A stretch of DNA of 64,000 bases from Streptomyces sp. ISL-10 (GTDB taxonomy: Bacteria; Actinomycetota; Actinomycetes; Streptomycetales; Streptomycetaceae): assembly GCF_018614575.1 (NCBI RefSeq), contig NZ_JAGGOJ010000020.1, forward strand, positions 1-64,000, in the 5' to 3' direction. Under the pieces are notes generated by a model. That model ran no database searches and was not told the origin of the DNA. It saw nothing but the letters and a program-made list of their open reading frames with translations. Numbering within the stretch: the first letter of the stretch is position 1; every line of letters starts with the position of its first letter. Of this stretch, positions 1 to 7,848 are shown piece after piece. Made by a program: the position numbers and the translations under genes.

Positions 1-60
1 AGTGTGTGTGGGGGGGGAGGGTGGCGGGGTGCGGGTCGCGTTCGGGGTGGGGGATGGGCG

Positions 61-87
61 CGGCCCGTCTGGAACGCCGACGGGCCG
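61..87 (-). terminator. Probable terminator hairpin
   Basis: Nine-base perfect arms at 61-69 and 79-87 enclose a nine-base loop, just beyond the stop codon of the minus-strand gene at 95. There is no T run, as is common in Streptomyces. Bases 1-60 are a G-rich low-complexity stretch in which I see no gene. Confidence 0.5.
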
Positions 88-94
88 GATGTGC

Positions 95-808
95 TCAGGC
101 CCTGAGCCACACCCGTAGCGGGCCCGCGGGCTCGCAGCCCGACCGCAGCGCCGCCGTCAGGTCGTCGCCCCCTTCGTAGCCGACCACCGGGAGCCGGGGC
201 CATCTCGACGTCACCGCCGACAGGCAGCCCGCCCAGGCCGACTCCAGGTCGTCGTCCAGCGTGAAGAGGTTGGAGATCCCCGCCGCCCCCACCGTGGTGC
301 TCAGCACCACTCCCGCCGTCACACGGCCGCCCCGGTCGCGTGCCGCGAGCAGCGTTGTCGTCGGGTCCGCGAGCAGTTCCGCGCGGAACAGGCCGGCGAG
401 CCCCTGGCCGCCGTCCCACGCCGTCGCCCACTCGGCCAGTTCCCCGGCCGTCGTCACCGGCGACCACGGCAGGCCCTCCGGGGCCGCGGGGGCCGGCAGG
501 CCCGCCGGGCGGTACAGCCACTGCGCCTCGAACAGCACCTCGAACCCGGCCGCCGCCAGGTCCAGGCGGGCGAAGCTGTCCTTGACCGACGCGCCGGGGC
601 TCGCGGCCGAGGCGTCGATACCCGCCAGGACGTCGGCGGCGGTCGCCTCCGGGGTCAGCGTCACCGCGTCCGGATACAGCGGGGGCGTACGGCGGGTGTT
701 CGTCCACGCGTGTGCGCCGAACGAGCCCGGACGTCCGTGCGCACGGCACATGGCCTCGCACCATTCGGCGTTGTTGCGGGCCGCTCGCAGTGCCCTGTCG
801 TTGCTCAT
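95..808 (-). CDS. GNAT-like hypothetical protein
   Basis: This 237-residue protein has no catalytic motif I can name with certainty. The C-terminal half (FRAELLADPTTTLLAARD, then GRVTAGVVLSTTVGAAGISN) has the alternating strand pattern of a degenerate GNAT acetyltransferase core, with a short final strand ending LRVWLRA. The start at 808 (MSNDRAL) is chosen because the N-terminal segment RAARNNAEWCEAMCRAHG is the first folded-looking part; in-frame ATG at 820 and GTG at 835 are alternatives, and none has a strong ribosome site. It is divergent from the SanA-like gene at 877. Function is unknown; an acyltransferase-like role is inference only. Confidence 0.6.
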   Translation of the reverse strand: MSNDRALRAARNNAEWCEAMCRAHGRPGSFGAHAWTNTRRTPPLYPDAVTLTPEATAADVLAGIDASAASPGASVKDSFARLDLAAAGFEVLFEAQWLYRPAGLPAPAAPEGLPWSPVTTAGELAEWATAWDGGQGLAGLFRAELLADPTTTLLAARDRGGRVTAGVVLSTTVGAAGISNLFTLDDDLESAWAGCLSAVTSRWPRLPVVGYEGGDDLTAALRSGCEPAGPLRVWLRA

Positions 809-876
809 GGACGTGATCATGGCAACTGGCGGCACCCCGGACGAACCGTTTCCGAACGGACCGCGTCTGACCTGCC

Positions 877-1548
877 GTGAGGGGATTCAGGAAGATCTCG
901 CGTCGCGCTCAGCGCGGCATCGCCCAGGCCGTCATGCTCGGATGCGTGCTCGCACTCGCGCCCGCGACCTGGATGCACGCCGTGGCCGACAGCCGGGTCC
1001 GTGCCGTTGCCGACGTGCCCGCCCAGGAGGTCGCCGTCGTCTTCGGGGCCGGACTGTGGAACGGCCGGCCCACCCCGTATCTCGCCCACCGTCTGGACGC
1101 CGCCGCCGAGCTCTATCGGACCGGCAAGGTCAGGGTCGTCCTCGTCACCGGCGACAACAGCCGCGTCGAGTACGACGAGCCGGACGCGATGCGCACCTAC
1201 CTGACGGAGCGCGGTGTCCCGGACGGCCGGATCGTCAGCGACTACGCGGGATTCGACACCTGGGACTCCTGCGTCCGGGCGAAGGAGATCTTCGGTGTCG
1301 AAGGTGCGGTGCTCGTGACGCAGGGCTTTCACATCCGGCGGGCCGTCGCCCTGTGCCGTTCCGCCGGGATCGAGTCGTACGGTGTCGGCGTCGCCGAGCC
1401 CCACGACGCCACGTGGTACTACGGCGGCGTCCGGGAAGTGTTCGCCTCCGGCAAGGGGGCGATGGACGCCGTGCTGCGGCCCGACCCGCGGTTCCTCGGG
1501 GCGAAGGAGCCGGGCGTACGGGAGGCACTGGAGTCGGCCGGCCGCTGA
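877..1548 (+). CDS. SanA/YdcF-type DUF218 membrane protein
   Basis: The 223-residue protein begins with a basic stretch and one hydrophobic segment (about residues 13-35), followed by a DUF218 domain: VVFGAGL, then HRLDAA, then VLVTGDNS, then the conserved polar cluster TQGFHIRRAV. This is the organisation of SanA (vancomycin high-temperature exclusion protein), a membrane-anchored envelope-integrity factor of unproven enzymology. The GTG start at 877 opens the basic N-terminus. The next gene starts about 50 bases downstream on the same strand, so the two may be co-transcribed. Assignment to the family is good; the cellular role in actinomycetes is not known. Confidence 0.8.
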   Translation: MRGFRKISRRAQRGIAQAVMLGCVLALAPATWMHAVADSRVRAVADVPAQEVAVVFGAGLWNGRPTPYLAHRLDAAAELYRTGKVRVVLVTGDNSRVEYDEPDAMRTYLTERGVPDGRIVSDYAGFDTWDSCVRAKEIFGVEGAVLVTQGFHIRRAVALCRSAGIESYGVGVAEPHDATWYYGGVREVFASGKGAMDAVLRPDPRFLGAKEPGVREALESAGR

Positions 1549-1604
1549 CACACCCCGTCGCGGCACGCTCGCATCCGCGTCCCCGGCGCGCGACAGTGAA
1601 CCGC

Positions 1605-2189
1605 ATGACGAAAGACGACGCTGCAGAGCTCCTCGCCCGGCACTCCGAGGCGCTCGCCCTCTTCACCGACCGGGTCCACGCGGTGCGGGCCGATCAGTGG
1701 GAGGATCCGACCCCGTGCACCGAGTGGTCCGTACGCGATCTGGTCAACCACCTCACGGCCGAGCAGCTGTGGGTGCCGGACCTGGTGACGGACGGAGCGG
1801 CCGTCGACGACGTGGGCGACGCGTACGACGGCGACGTGCTCGGCGCACGGCCGCGGGCCGCGTGGGACGCGGCGGCGCGCGCCGCACGCAAGGCGTTCGC
1901 CGCCGAGGGCGCGCTGGAGCGGACCGTCCGGCTGTCGTACGGCGAGACACCGGCCGTCGCGTACTGCGCGCAGATGACCGCGGACGCGGTGGTGCACGCC
2001 TGGGACCTGTCGCGGGCGATCGGCGCGCCCGAGCAGCTGCCCGACGCACTGGTGGCCTTCGCTCTGGAGGAGGTCACCCCGTACGCGGACCAGCTGGCGG
2101 GATCGGGGCTCTTCGCGCCGCCGATCGAACCGCCGCCGGGCGACAGCCATCAGTCCCGGCTGCTGGCGATGCTGGGCCGCCGCGGCTGA
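1605..2189 (+). CDS. TIGR03086-type metal-binding DinB/MDMPI protein
   Basis: The 194-residue protein carries the N-terminal mycothiol-dependent maleylpyruvate isomerase-like helical bundle: DPTPCTEWSVRDLVNHL near residues 35-50 and VVHAWDLSRAIG near 130. The histidines in these segments are the family's likely divalent-metal ligands. Members of the TIGR03086 group are often predicted to be mycothiol-dependent transferases but most are uncharacterised. ATG 1605 is used; an in-frame GTG lies three codons upstream at 1596. The end of the gene overlaps the first copy of a 17-base direct repeat that recurs at 2210-2226. Confidence 0.75.
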   Translation: MTKDDAAELLARHSEALALFTDRVHAVRADQWEDPTPCTEWSVRDLVNHLTAEQLWVPDLVTDGAAVDDVGDAYDGDVLGARPRAAWDAAARAARKAFAAEGALERTVRLSYGETPAVAYCAQMTADAVVHAWDLSRAIGAPEQLPDALVAFALEEVTPYADQLAGSGLFAPPIEPPPGDSHQSRLLAMLGRRG

Positions 2190-2290
2190 GTCCCCCGGCC
2201 ATCGCGCACGGGCCGCCGCGGCTGAGCGCCCGCCACGCACGGGCCGCCTCACGAGGCACTGCACCACGTACGGGCCGCCTCACGAGGCAC
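2174..2290. repeat. Short direct repeats after the TIGR03086 gene
   Basis: A 17-base unit occurs at 2174-2190 and 2210-2226, and a different 20-base unit (CGGGCCGCCTCACGAGGCAC) at 2240-2259 and 2271-2290. Both unit pairs are exact. The first unit includes the last codons and the stop of the upstream gene, suggesting local tandem duplication of the 3' end. Confidence 0.7.
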
Positions 2291-2323
2291 GGCACCGTGT
2301 GCGGAGCCCGGCGTACCCCGCTT

Positions 2324-2361
2324 GTAATGTGATGCGCCCGCCGACGTAACACGGATGTTCC
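2324..2361 (+). promoter_or_regulatory. Weak GlnR-like half-sites before the nitrate reductase
   Basis: GTAAT at 2324 and GTAAC at 2346 match the a-half (gTnAC) of a GlnR box and are exactly 22 bases apart, the normal repeat of the box. The b-halves expected at 2335 and 2357 do not match GAAAC. The site is 13 bases from the ATG. It is plausible only because nitrate reductase genes are known GlnR targets. Confidence 0.3.
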
Positions 2362-2373
2362 ACGCTGGGCGTC

Positions 2374-4467
2374 ATGCGCGACGAGACCATCCCGACCCAC
2401 TGTCCCTACTGCGCCCTGCAGTGCGGTATGAATCTGCGCCCCGGCGGCGCGGCCGAGACGGTCGTCGAGGTGGTCGAGCGCCCCGATTTCCCCGTGAACC
2501 GGGGGGCGCTGTGCGGCAAGGGCCGTACCTCCCCCGCCCTGCTCTCCTCCCGGGTGCGCCTGACCGAGCCGCTCATCCGATCCCATGCCACAGGCCGGCT
2601 CGAGCCGGCCACCTGGGAGGACGCTCTGCGTACGATCGCCGACGGGCTGCGGCGGACGAAGGACGTCCACGGTCCTGACGCGGTGGGCGTCTTCGGCGGC
2701 GGCGGGCTCACCAACGAGAAGGCGTACACCCTGGGCAAGTTCGCCAGGGTCGTCCTCGGCACCTCGCAGATCGACTACAACGGCCGCTTCTGCATGTCGT
2801 CGGCCGCCGCCGCGCACAACAAGGCGTTCGGCCTGGACCGCGGGCTGCCGTTCCCGCTGGAGGACATCCCGAAGACGGGATGCGTGATCCTCGTCGGCTC
2901 CAATCTGGCCGAGACCATGCCGCCCGCGCTGCGGTTCCTGACGGAGCTGAAGGAGAACGGCGGCACGCTGATCGTCGTCGACCCGCGGCGTACGAAGACC
3001 GCCGAGCAGGCCGACCTCCACCTTGCGCCCCGGCCCGGCACCGATCTGGCGCTGGCGCTCGGGCTGCTGCACGTGATCGTGGCCGAGGGGCGGACGGACG
3101 AGGCGTTCATCGAGGAGCGCACGAGCGGCTGGGCGGACGCACGGGCCGCGGCGATGGCCCACTGGCCGGAGCTGGTCGAGCGGATCACCGGCGTGGGCGT
3201 GCCCCAGCTGCGCGAAGCGGTACGGATGTTCTGCGACGCGCCGACAGGCATGGTGCTCACCGCCCGCGGGCCCGAGCAGCAGTCCAAGGGCACGGACACG
3301 GTCAGCGCCTGGATCAACCTGTGCCTGGCCACCGGCCGGGCGGGCCGCCCGCTGTCGGGCTACGGCTGCCTGACAGGACAGGGCAACGGGCAGGGCGGCC
3401 GCGAGCACGGCCAGAAGGCCGACCAGCTGCCCGGCTACCGCAAGCTGGACGACCCGGCGGCGCGGGCGCATGTGGCGGAGGTGTGGGGCGTCGACCCGGA
3501 GTCGCTGCCCGGACCGGGCCGCAGCGCCTACGAGCTGCTGGACGCGCTGGGCGGGGACGTCAAGTCGCTGCTGCTGATGGGGTCGAACCCGGTGGTTTCG
3601 GCGCCGCGCGCGGCACATGTCGAGGAGCGGCTGAAGTCCCTGGACTTCCTGGCCGTCGCGGACGTGGTGCTGTCGGAGACCGCCGCGCTCGCCGACGTGG
3701 TGCTGCCCGTGACGCAGTGGGCGGAGGAGACGGGCACCACGACGAACCTGGAGGGCCGGGTGCTGCTGCGCCGCCGCGCGGTCGACGCGCCGCCCGGTGT
3801 GCGCAGCGACCTTCAGGTGCTGGGCGGGCTCGCGGGCCTGCTCGGGCACGAGAAGGGTTTTCCGTCCGACCCGGAGGAGGTCTTCGAGGAGCTGCGCCGG
3901 GCGTCGGCGGGCGGGCCCGCGGACTACTCGGGGATCACGTACCGCAGGATCGCCGAAGAGGACGGGGTGTTCTGGCCCTGCCCCGAGCAGCAGGAGCCGG
4001 AGGCCCATCCGGGGACGCCGCGGCTGTTCCTCGACCGGTTCGCCACGGACGACGGGCGGGCGCGGTTCGTGGCCGTGGGGCACCGGCCCGCCGCCGAGGA
4101 ACCGGACGCCGAGTACCCGGTGCTGCTGACCACCGGGCGGGTCGTCGCCCAGTACCAGTCGGGGGCGCAGACACGTCGCGTCGACGAGCTGAACGCCGCC
4201 GCGCCGGGTCCGTTCGTCGAGCTGCATCCGCAGTTGGCGGAGCGCATCGGCGCCGCGGACGGCGACCCGGTGGCCGTGGTCTCGCGGCGCGGACGGGCGG
4301 TCGGCCCCGCCCGGATCACCAACGGGATCAGGCCGGACACGGTGTTCATGCCGTTCCACTGGCCGGGCGAGGGCCGGGTGAACACCGTGACGAATCCGGC
4401 GCTCGACCCGACCTCGCGGATGCCCGAGTTCAAGGTGTGTGCGGTGCGCGTGGAGCCGGCGGCCTGA
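2374..4467 (+). CDS. nasA: Assimilatory nitrate reductase, catalytic subunit
   Basis: The 697-residue enzyme reduces nitrate to nitrite in the cytoplasm using a molybdopterin guanine dinucleotide cofactor. An N-terminal [4Fe-4S] site is formed by C10, C13, C17 and C47 (HCPYCALQC, then GALCGKG). C140 in NGRFCMSSAAAA is the expected molybdenum ligand. The Mo-cofactor catalytic domain follows, and from about residue 585 a dinucleotide-binding beta-barrel domain (PVLLTTGR to FHWPGEGRVN). No C-terminal BFD domain is present, so it needs a separate electron-transfer partner, probably the oxidoreductase at 9173. No Tat signal is present, which separates it from periplasmic Nap. The nirBD genes 5-9 kb away complete the path to ammonium. 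Confidence 0.9.
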   Translation: MRDETIPTHCPYCALQCGMNLRPGGAAETVVEVVERPDFPVNRGALCGKGRTSPALLSSRVRLTEPLIRSHATGRLEPATWEDALRTIADGLRRTKDVHGPDAVGVFGGGGLTNEKAYTLGKFARVVLGTSQIDYNGRFCMSSAAAAHNKAFGLDRGLPFPLEDIPKTGCVILVGSNLAETMPPALRFLTELKENGGTLIVVDPRRTKTAEQADLHLAPRPGTDLALALGLLHVIVAEGRTDEAFIEERTSGWADARAAAMAHWPELVERITGVGVPQLREAVRMFCDAPTGMVLTARGPEQQSKGTDTVSAWINLCLATGRAGRPLSGYGCLTGQGNGQGGREHGQKADQLPGYRKLDDPAARAHVAEVWGVDPESLPGPGRSAYELLDALGGDVKSLLLMGSNPVVSAPRAAHVEERLKSLDFLAVADVVLSETAALADVVLPVTQWAEETGTTTNLEGRVLLRRRAVDAPPGVRSDLQVLGGLAGLLGHEKGFPSDPEEVFEELRRASAGGPADYSGITYRRIAEEDGVFWPCPEQQEPEAHPGTPRLFLDRFATDDGRARFVAVGHRPAAEEPDAEYPVLLTTGRVVAQYQSGAQTRRVDELNAAAPGPFVELHPQLAERIGAADGDPVAVVSRRGRAVGPARITNGIRPDTVFMPFHWPGEGRVNTVTNPALDPTSRMPEFKVCAVRVEPAA

Positions 4468-4518
4468 GCCGGCGGCGGGTGCGTCGGAGCGGGTGCGTCG
4501 AGGGCGGGCGAGCGGGCC

Positions 4519-4547
4519 CCGGGCCGGCTTCAGCCGGCGCGGCCCGG
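4519..4547. terminator. Shared terminator between convergent genes
   Basis: CCGGGCC at 4519-4525 pairs with GGCCCGG at 4541-4547, with an inner GC-rich segment that can pair further. It lies between the convergent ends of the nitrate reductase (4467) and the gamma-glutamylcyclotransferase-like gene (4549). Confidence 0.4.
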
Positions 4548-4548
4548 T

Positions 4549-4989
4549 TCACCTCCCCGCCGTACGCGCCCGTCCGCACCAGTCGCCGCTCGCGATGCAC
4601 CTCCCGTGCGACCGGAGCCCGCGGGCCACGCCGTCCGCGGCGACGTACACCCAGGCGCGTGTCGCGGTGCCGTCCGCGAGGGTCACCTCACGGACGACCC
4701 GCTCGTAGAGATTGCGCGGGTGCCCTGGGGCGACGAACTCCTCCAGCCGGTCCAGCGTCGTGAGGAGCCGGGCGTACTCCCCCGGTGCCGCGGTCACGGA
4801 CGCTCCCGTGACCGGGCCGCCCTCATCGGCGTCCTCCACCAGGTACGGGTAGCCGGGTCCGTCGTACAGCAGGGCGCCGGCGAGTGTCGCCGGGTCCTCG
4901 GTGGCGGTCCGGCCCGCGAGGAACAGGCCGTGGTTGTGCTCGCCGGGCCGCAGGGTGCCGTAGACGAAGAAGGGCAGCTGCTCGTTCAC
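4549..4989 (-). CDS. Gamma-glutamylcyclotransferase (AIG2/GGCT) family protein
   Basis: The 146-residue protein opens with FFVYGTLRPGEHNH, the signature P-loop-like YGTLR motif of the GGCT fold, and keeps the family's late segment LYERVVREVTLADG. The fold converts gamma-glutamyl compounds to 5-oxoproline in some members; the substrate here is not deducible. The start is GTG 4989, which overlaps the cutA stop by four bases (GTGA), indicating translational coupling to cutA. Initiation further upstream would put 53 unlikely residues antisense-like in front of the motif. Confidence 0.8.
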   Translation of the reverse strand: MNEQLPFFVYGTLRPGEHNHGLFLAGRTATEDPATLAGALLYDGPGYPYLVEDADEGGPVTGASVTAAPGEYARLLTTLDRLEEFVAPGHPRNLYERVVREVTLADGTATRAWVYVAADGVARGLRSHGRCIASGDWCGRARTAGR

Positions 4990-5327
4990 GGCGCCGTCGT
5001 CTCCGCACGCACCCATGCCGCGTACGCGGCGCCCGACCGCACCACCGGGAAAGCGATGATCTCGGGGGTGTCGTAGTCGTGCACGGCGGTCAGGTGTGCT
5101 TCCAGGGCGTCGTAGCAGGCCGGGGTCGTCTTGAAGAGGACCTGCCACTCCTCGGCGCTCTCGATCGCGTTCTGCCAGCGGTACACCGATGTCATCGGTG
5201 CAAAGACCTGGGCACAGGCGGCGAGCCTGGCCTCCACGGCGCCCTGCGCGAGTGCGTGCGCCTTCTCGGCGCTGTCGGTGGTCGTCAGCACGGCGAACAG
5301 CGGAGGGGAGGCGGGCAGTTGCTCCAC
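4986..5327 (-). CDS. cutA: Divalent-cation tolerance protein CutA
   Basis: The 113-residue protein has the CutA1 trimer fold: VLTTTDSAEKAHALA, then RLAACAQVFAPMTSVYRWQN, then EWQVLFKTT and the hallmark HDYDTPEIIAFPV. CutA1 proteins form stable trimers and bind copper and other divalent cations; the exact role outside metal tolerance is unsettled. It is translated just before, and overlaps by four bases, the GGCT-like gene. Upstream is a long GC-rich low-complexity stretch in place of a clear promoter. Confidence 0.88.
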   Translation of the reverse strand: MEQLPASPPLFAVLTTTDSAEKAHALAQGAVEARLAACAQVFAPMTSVYRWQNAIESAEEWQVLFKTTPACYDALEAHLTAVHDYDTPEIIAFPVVRSGAAYAAWVRAETTAP

Positions 5328-5346
5328 GGCGGGTGCTCCTTCGGTA

Positions 5347-5490
5347 GGCGGCGGATCGGGCCGGGTCGGGTCGCGGGCGGGTCGGGTCGGGGGCGGGCCG
5401 GGTCGGGTCAGGTCAGGTCGCGGTCAGGTCGGGTCGCGGGGCCGGGCTCGTACAGGGCCGGGTCGCGGGGCCGGCCAGGGTCGTGGCGCT
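5347..5490. repeat. Degenerate GGGTCGGGTC low-complexity array
   Basis: This stretch between the FMN reductase 3' end and cutA is built of overlapping GGTCGGGTC, GGGTCGCGG and AGGTC units. I see no gene in the 217 bases from 5328 to 5544. The array may act as a poor terminator or be slippage-prone DNA. Confidence 0.7.
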
Positions 5491-5544
5491 GATTCACCGG
5501 GACCCTGTCCGCCACCGTACGCACCGCCCGGCCCCTCGCCCCGC

Positions 5545-6243
5545 TCAGGCCGCGTAGGGCCGAACGGCCTTGGCCGACCGCAGTGCGCTGCCCCACCAGG
5601 CGAGCTGGTCCAGCATCGTCTTGGCCGCGGCGTCGGGTCCGGCCGGGTCGCGGTGGTTGCCCTCGTCGTCGAAGTGGGCGCCGGCGTTGTGGAAGGAGAC
5701 GGTGTCGCGGACGGTGACGGCGTGCAGCTCGGCAAAGACCTGCCGCAGATGCTCGACGGCGCGCAGCCCGCCCGAGATGCCACCGTAGGAGACGAAGCCG
5801 ACCGGCTTGGCCTGCCATTCGCCGAAGTGCCAGTCGATGAGGGACTTGAGGGAGGCGGGGTAGGAGTGGTTGTACTCGGGGGTGAGGACGACGAAGGCGT
5901 CGGCGGCGGCCAGGGCGGGGCTGACCTTGGCGAGTTCGGCGGTCACGGCGGGCGACGGCCTGGAGGACAGGGAGGTGGGCAGTTCCGTCTCGGCCAGGTC
6001 GACGAGCTCGACCGTGAAGTCCTCGCGCCGGGCGGCGCGGGAGAGGAACCAGTCGGCGACGACGGAGCCGAAGCGTCCTTCGCGGTTGCTGCCGACGATG
6101 ACGGCGAGCTTCAGCGGGGCCCGGTCGGCGAAGCCGGCGACGGTCGTCTTCTCGGGCGGGTTCTCGGGCGGGTTCTCGGGCGGGTTCTCAGACATGTTCT
6201 CGGGCGTGTTCTCAGGCGTGTTCTCAGGCGTGTTGAGGTCCAT
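5545..6243 (-). CDS. NADPH-dependent FMN reductase with PEN-repeat N-terminus
   Basis: From about residue 42 this is a flavodoxin-like NADPH:FMN reductase: LAVIVGSNREGRFG binds the FMN phosphate, TPEYNHSYPASLK the isoalloxazine ring, and FVSYGGISGG completes the site. The expected product is reduced flavin or two-electron reduction of quinone-like compounds. The first 32 residues are an odd tandem array (TPEN x3, MSEN, PPEN x3) without parallel in the core fold, encoded by nearly identical 12-base units. A SoxR-like operator lies 16-35 bases upstream of the ATG, matching the known S. coelicolor SoxR regulon, which includes an FMN reductase. Total length is 232 residues against about 190 for the family. 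Confidence 0.88.
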   Translation of the reverse strand: MDLNTPENTPENTPENMSENPPENPPENPPEKTTVAGFADRAPLKLAVIVGSNREGRFGSVVADWFLSRAARREDFTVELVDLAETELPTSLSSRPSPAVTAELAKVSPALAAADAFVVLTPEYNHSYPASLKSLIDWHFGEWQAKPVGFVSYGGISGGLRAVEHLRQVFAELHAVTVRDTVSFHNAGAHFDDEGNHRDPAGPDAAAKTMLDQLAWWGSALRSAKAVRPYAA

Positions 6244-6258
6244 GCGGAAGAGCGTGGT

Positions 6259-6278
6259 ACCTCATGTTTGGTTGAGGT
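6259..6278 (-). promoter_or_regulatory. SoxR-box-like operator
   Basis: The 20-base inverted repeat ACCTCATGTTTGGTTGAGGT has perfect six-base outer arms and matches the SoxR consensus CCTCAA-N6-TTGAGG with one mismatch. On the minus strand it overlaps TTGACC, a -35-like hexamer, as in classical SoxR promoters. Confidence 0.7.
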
Positions 6279-6494
6279 CAAGCGGCCATATCCCGTCACC
6301 CGTTCGGCAGGCGGAGAGCGCGCGACACCAAAGGCACGGCGTCACACCCGGTGACCTGCGGTGACGCCTCACGTCCAGTGCAACACGCCGTTCCGGACCG
6401 GTGAATCTGATGGCCCATCAGCAGGCATGGGCTCTGGCGCCGCCCTTATCTCGGAGGGGACGGACCACCGCATCACGCGCCTCCGGAGGACTCC

Positions 6495-6998
6495 ATGCGC
6501 ACCACTGCCCGCCTGCTGACCGGCGCCGCGCTGGTCATCGCCGCGATAGGCATAGCCGCCCCGGCGACCTTCGCCGGCGACTCCGGATCCCTGGAGATCC
6601 ACCCATCGGCGGCCGCACCGGGCGACACGGTCACCGTCAGCACTCAGGCCTGCGGCAAGAACGGGCGCGGCACCGGTGACGCGCGGGCGCTGGGCGCGGA
6701 TGAGTTCAAGCTGTGGCCGGGCACGCACAAGGAGCTCGCGGTGGGGCAGTTCACGGTGCCCGACGAGGCCCGGCCCGGGACGTACGAGATCGGCGTCCAG
6801 TGCAAGAACGGCAAGAAGGCCACCGGAGACGTGACCATTCGTCATCACGGTCCGAGCGGCCATGTGAGGACCGGTGTCGGCGGCAGCGTCGGCCCGGACT
6901 CCGCCCAGATCGCGGCGGGCGCGGCGGTACTGGCCGCGGCCGCCGTCGGCGGGACCCTGCTCCTGCGCCGCCGGGCGAGCGGCGCGCAGGACAGCTGA
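6495..6998 (+). CDS. Secreted, membrane-anchored small protein paired with sortase
   Basis: The 167-residue protein has an N-terminal signal peptide (about residues 1-27, ending PATFAG), an extracellular Ig-like beta domain (LEIHPSAAAPGDTVTVS to GTYEIGVQCKNGKKATGDVTI, with a cysteine pair), a glycine-rich linker, one hydrophobic segment (AQIAAGAAVLAAAAVGGTLLL) and an RRR tail. This is the layout of a sortase substrate, but no LPXTG or LAXTG is present; the linker reads TGVGGSVGPDS. A strong GGAGGA precedes the ATG. The sortase gene follows after 110 bases, so the two probably form one unit. The ligand or function is unknown. Confidence 0.75.
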   Translation: MRTTARLLTGAALVIAAIGIAAPATFAGDSGSLEIHPSAAAPGDTVTVSTQACGKNGRGTGDARALGADEFKLWPGTHKELAVGQFTVPDEARPGTYEIGVQCKNGKKATGDVTIRHHGPSGHVRTGVGGSVGPDSAQIAAGAAVLAAAAVGGTLLLRRRASGAQDS

Positions 6999-7108
6999 CG
7001 GGCCGGTTCCCACCGGTCCCGTACCGCCCGAGCCCCCGTTCCCGTCCGGCCCCGAGCCGACGGGGGCGGGGTGCGAGCCGGTCCGGCCCCTGAACCTCCG
7101 GAGGAGAG

Positions 7109-7789
7109 ATGAGCGCCAGGGCCAAGGGCCTGGGTGTCGCCCTCGCCGTGTGCGCGGGCCTGTGGCTGGTCCAGAACGGTGCGCGGGACGTGACCCCTCC
7201 GATGCCGTCGGCCGCGGAGGCGTTCGCGGCGGGACCCGACCAGCACACCGACGCCGCCGCCGACCCGCTGCCCGCTTCCAGGCCCCTGCGGCTGCGCATC
7301 CCCGTGATCGGCGTGGACGCTCCCATGACGGGTCTGGGCCTGGCGCGGGACGGCAGCCTGGAGGTGCCGCCGGCCGCGGACCGCAATCTGGCCGGCTGGT
7401 ACGAGGACGGCACCGCCCCCGGTGCGAAGGGCACGGCGATCGTCGCCGGTCATGTGGACAACGCCCGGGGCCCGTCCGTCTTCTACAGCCTCGGCGCGCT
7501 GAAGAAGGGCAACCGGGTCGAGATCACGCGCGAGGACGGCCGGACCGCGGTGTTCACCATCGACGCGATCGAGGTCTACGAGGCGGACGCCTTCCCCGAC
7601 AGGAAGGTCTACGGCCCCAGCGACCGCGCTGAACTGCGCGTGATCACCTGCGGCGGCGGCTTCTCGGGGAAGACGGGCTACCGGGGCAACGTGGTGGCGT
7701 ACGGGCATCTGATCGGCGTGCGGCAGGGCGCCGCCGGCAGCACCGCGCAGGCCGGCGCGGCCGCGCGCGAGGCGATCCGGAGCGGCTGA
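7109..7789 (+). CDS. Class F sortase
   Basis: The 226-residue protein has one N-terminal membrane segment (about residues 6-22), a linker, then a sortase beta-barrel beginning LRLRIPVIGVDAPM. The catalytic triad is visible: H115 in VAGHVDN, C181 in RVITCGGG and R192 in GYRGNVVAYGHL. Class F sortases are actinobacterial and their substrates are poorly known. GGAGGAGAG precedes the ATG. Its neighbour upstream is a candidate substrate. The LAXTG protein at 33 kb would classically be handled by a class E enzyme, which is not in this window. Confidence 0.88.
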   Translation: MSARAKGLGVALAVCAGLWLVQNGARDVTPPMPSAAEAFAAGPDQHTDAAADPLPASRPLRLRIPVIGVDAPMTGLGLARDGSLEVPPAADRNLAGWYEDGTAPGAKGTAIVAGHVDNARGPSVFYSLGALKKGNRVEITREDGRTAVFTIDAIEVYEADAFPDRKVYGPSDRAELRVITCGGGFSGKTGYRGNVVAYGHLIGVRQGAAGSTAQAGAAAREAIRSG

Positions 7790-7848
7790 CGTCACCGTGA
7801 AGATCGACGAGGCGAGGCGCCGAGGCGGCCGGCTCCGGCCCGGTCGAG

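Noticed and set aside
2074..4359. A 761-codon minus-strand frame opposite the nitrate reductase
   Set aside because: Antisense shadow of a gene with intact Fe-S and Mo ligands; the composition is arginine- and alanine-rich with no fold signals.
4986..5148. Longer start (5148) for the GGCT-like protein
   Set aside because: It would add 53 residues of arginine-rich composition entirely inside cutA; the GTG at 4989 with a four-base overlap is the natural start.
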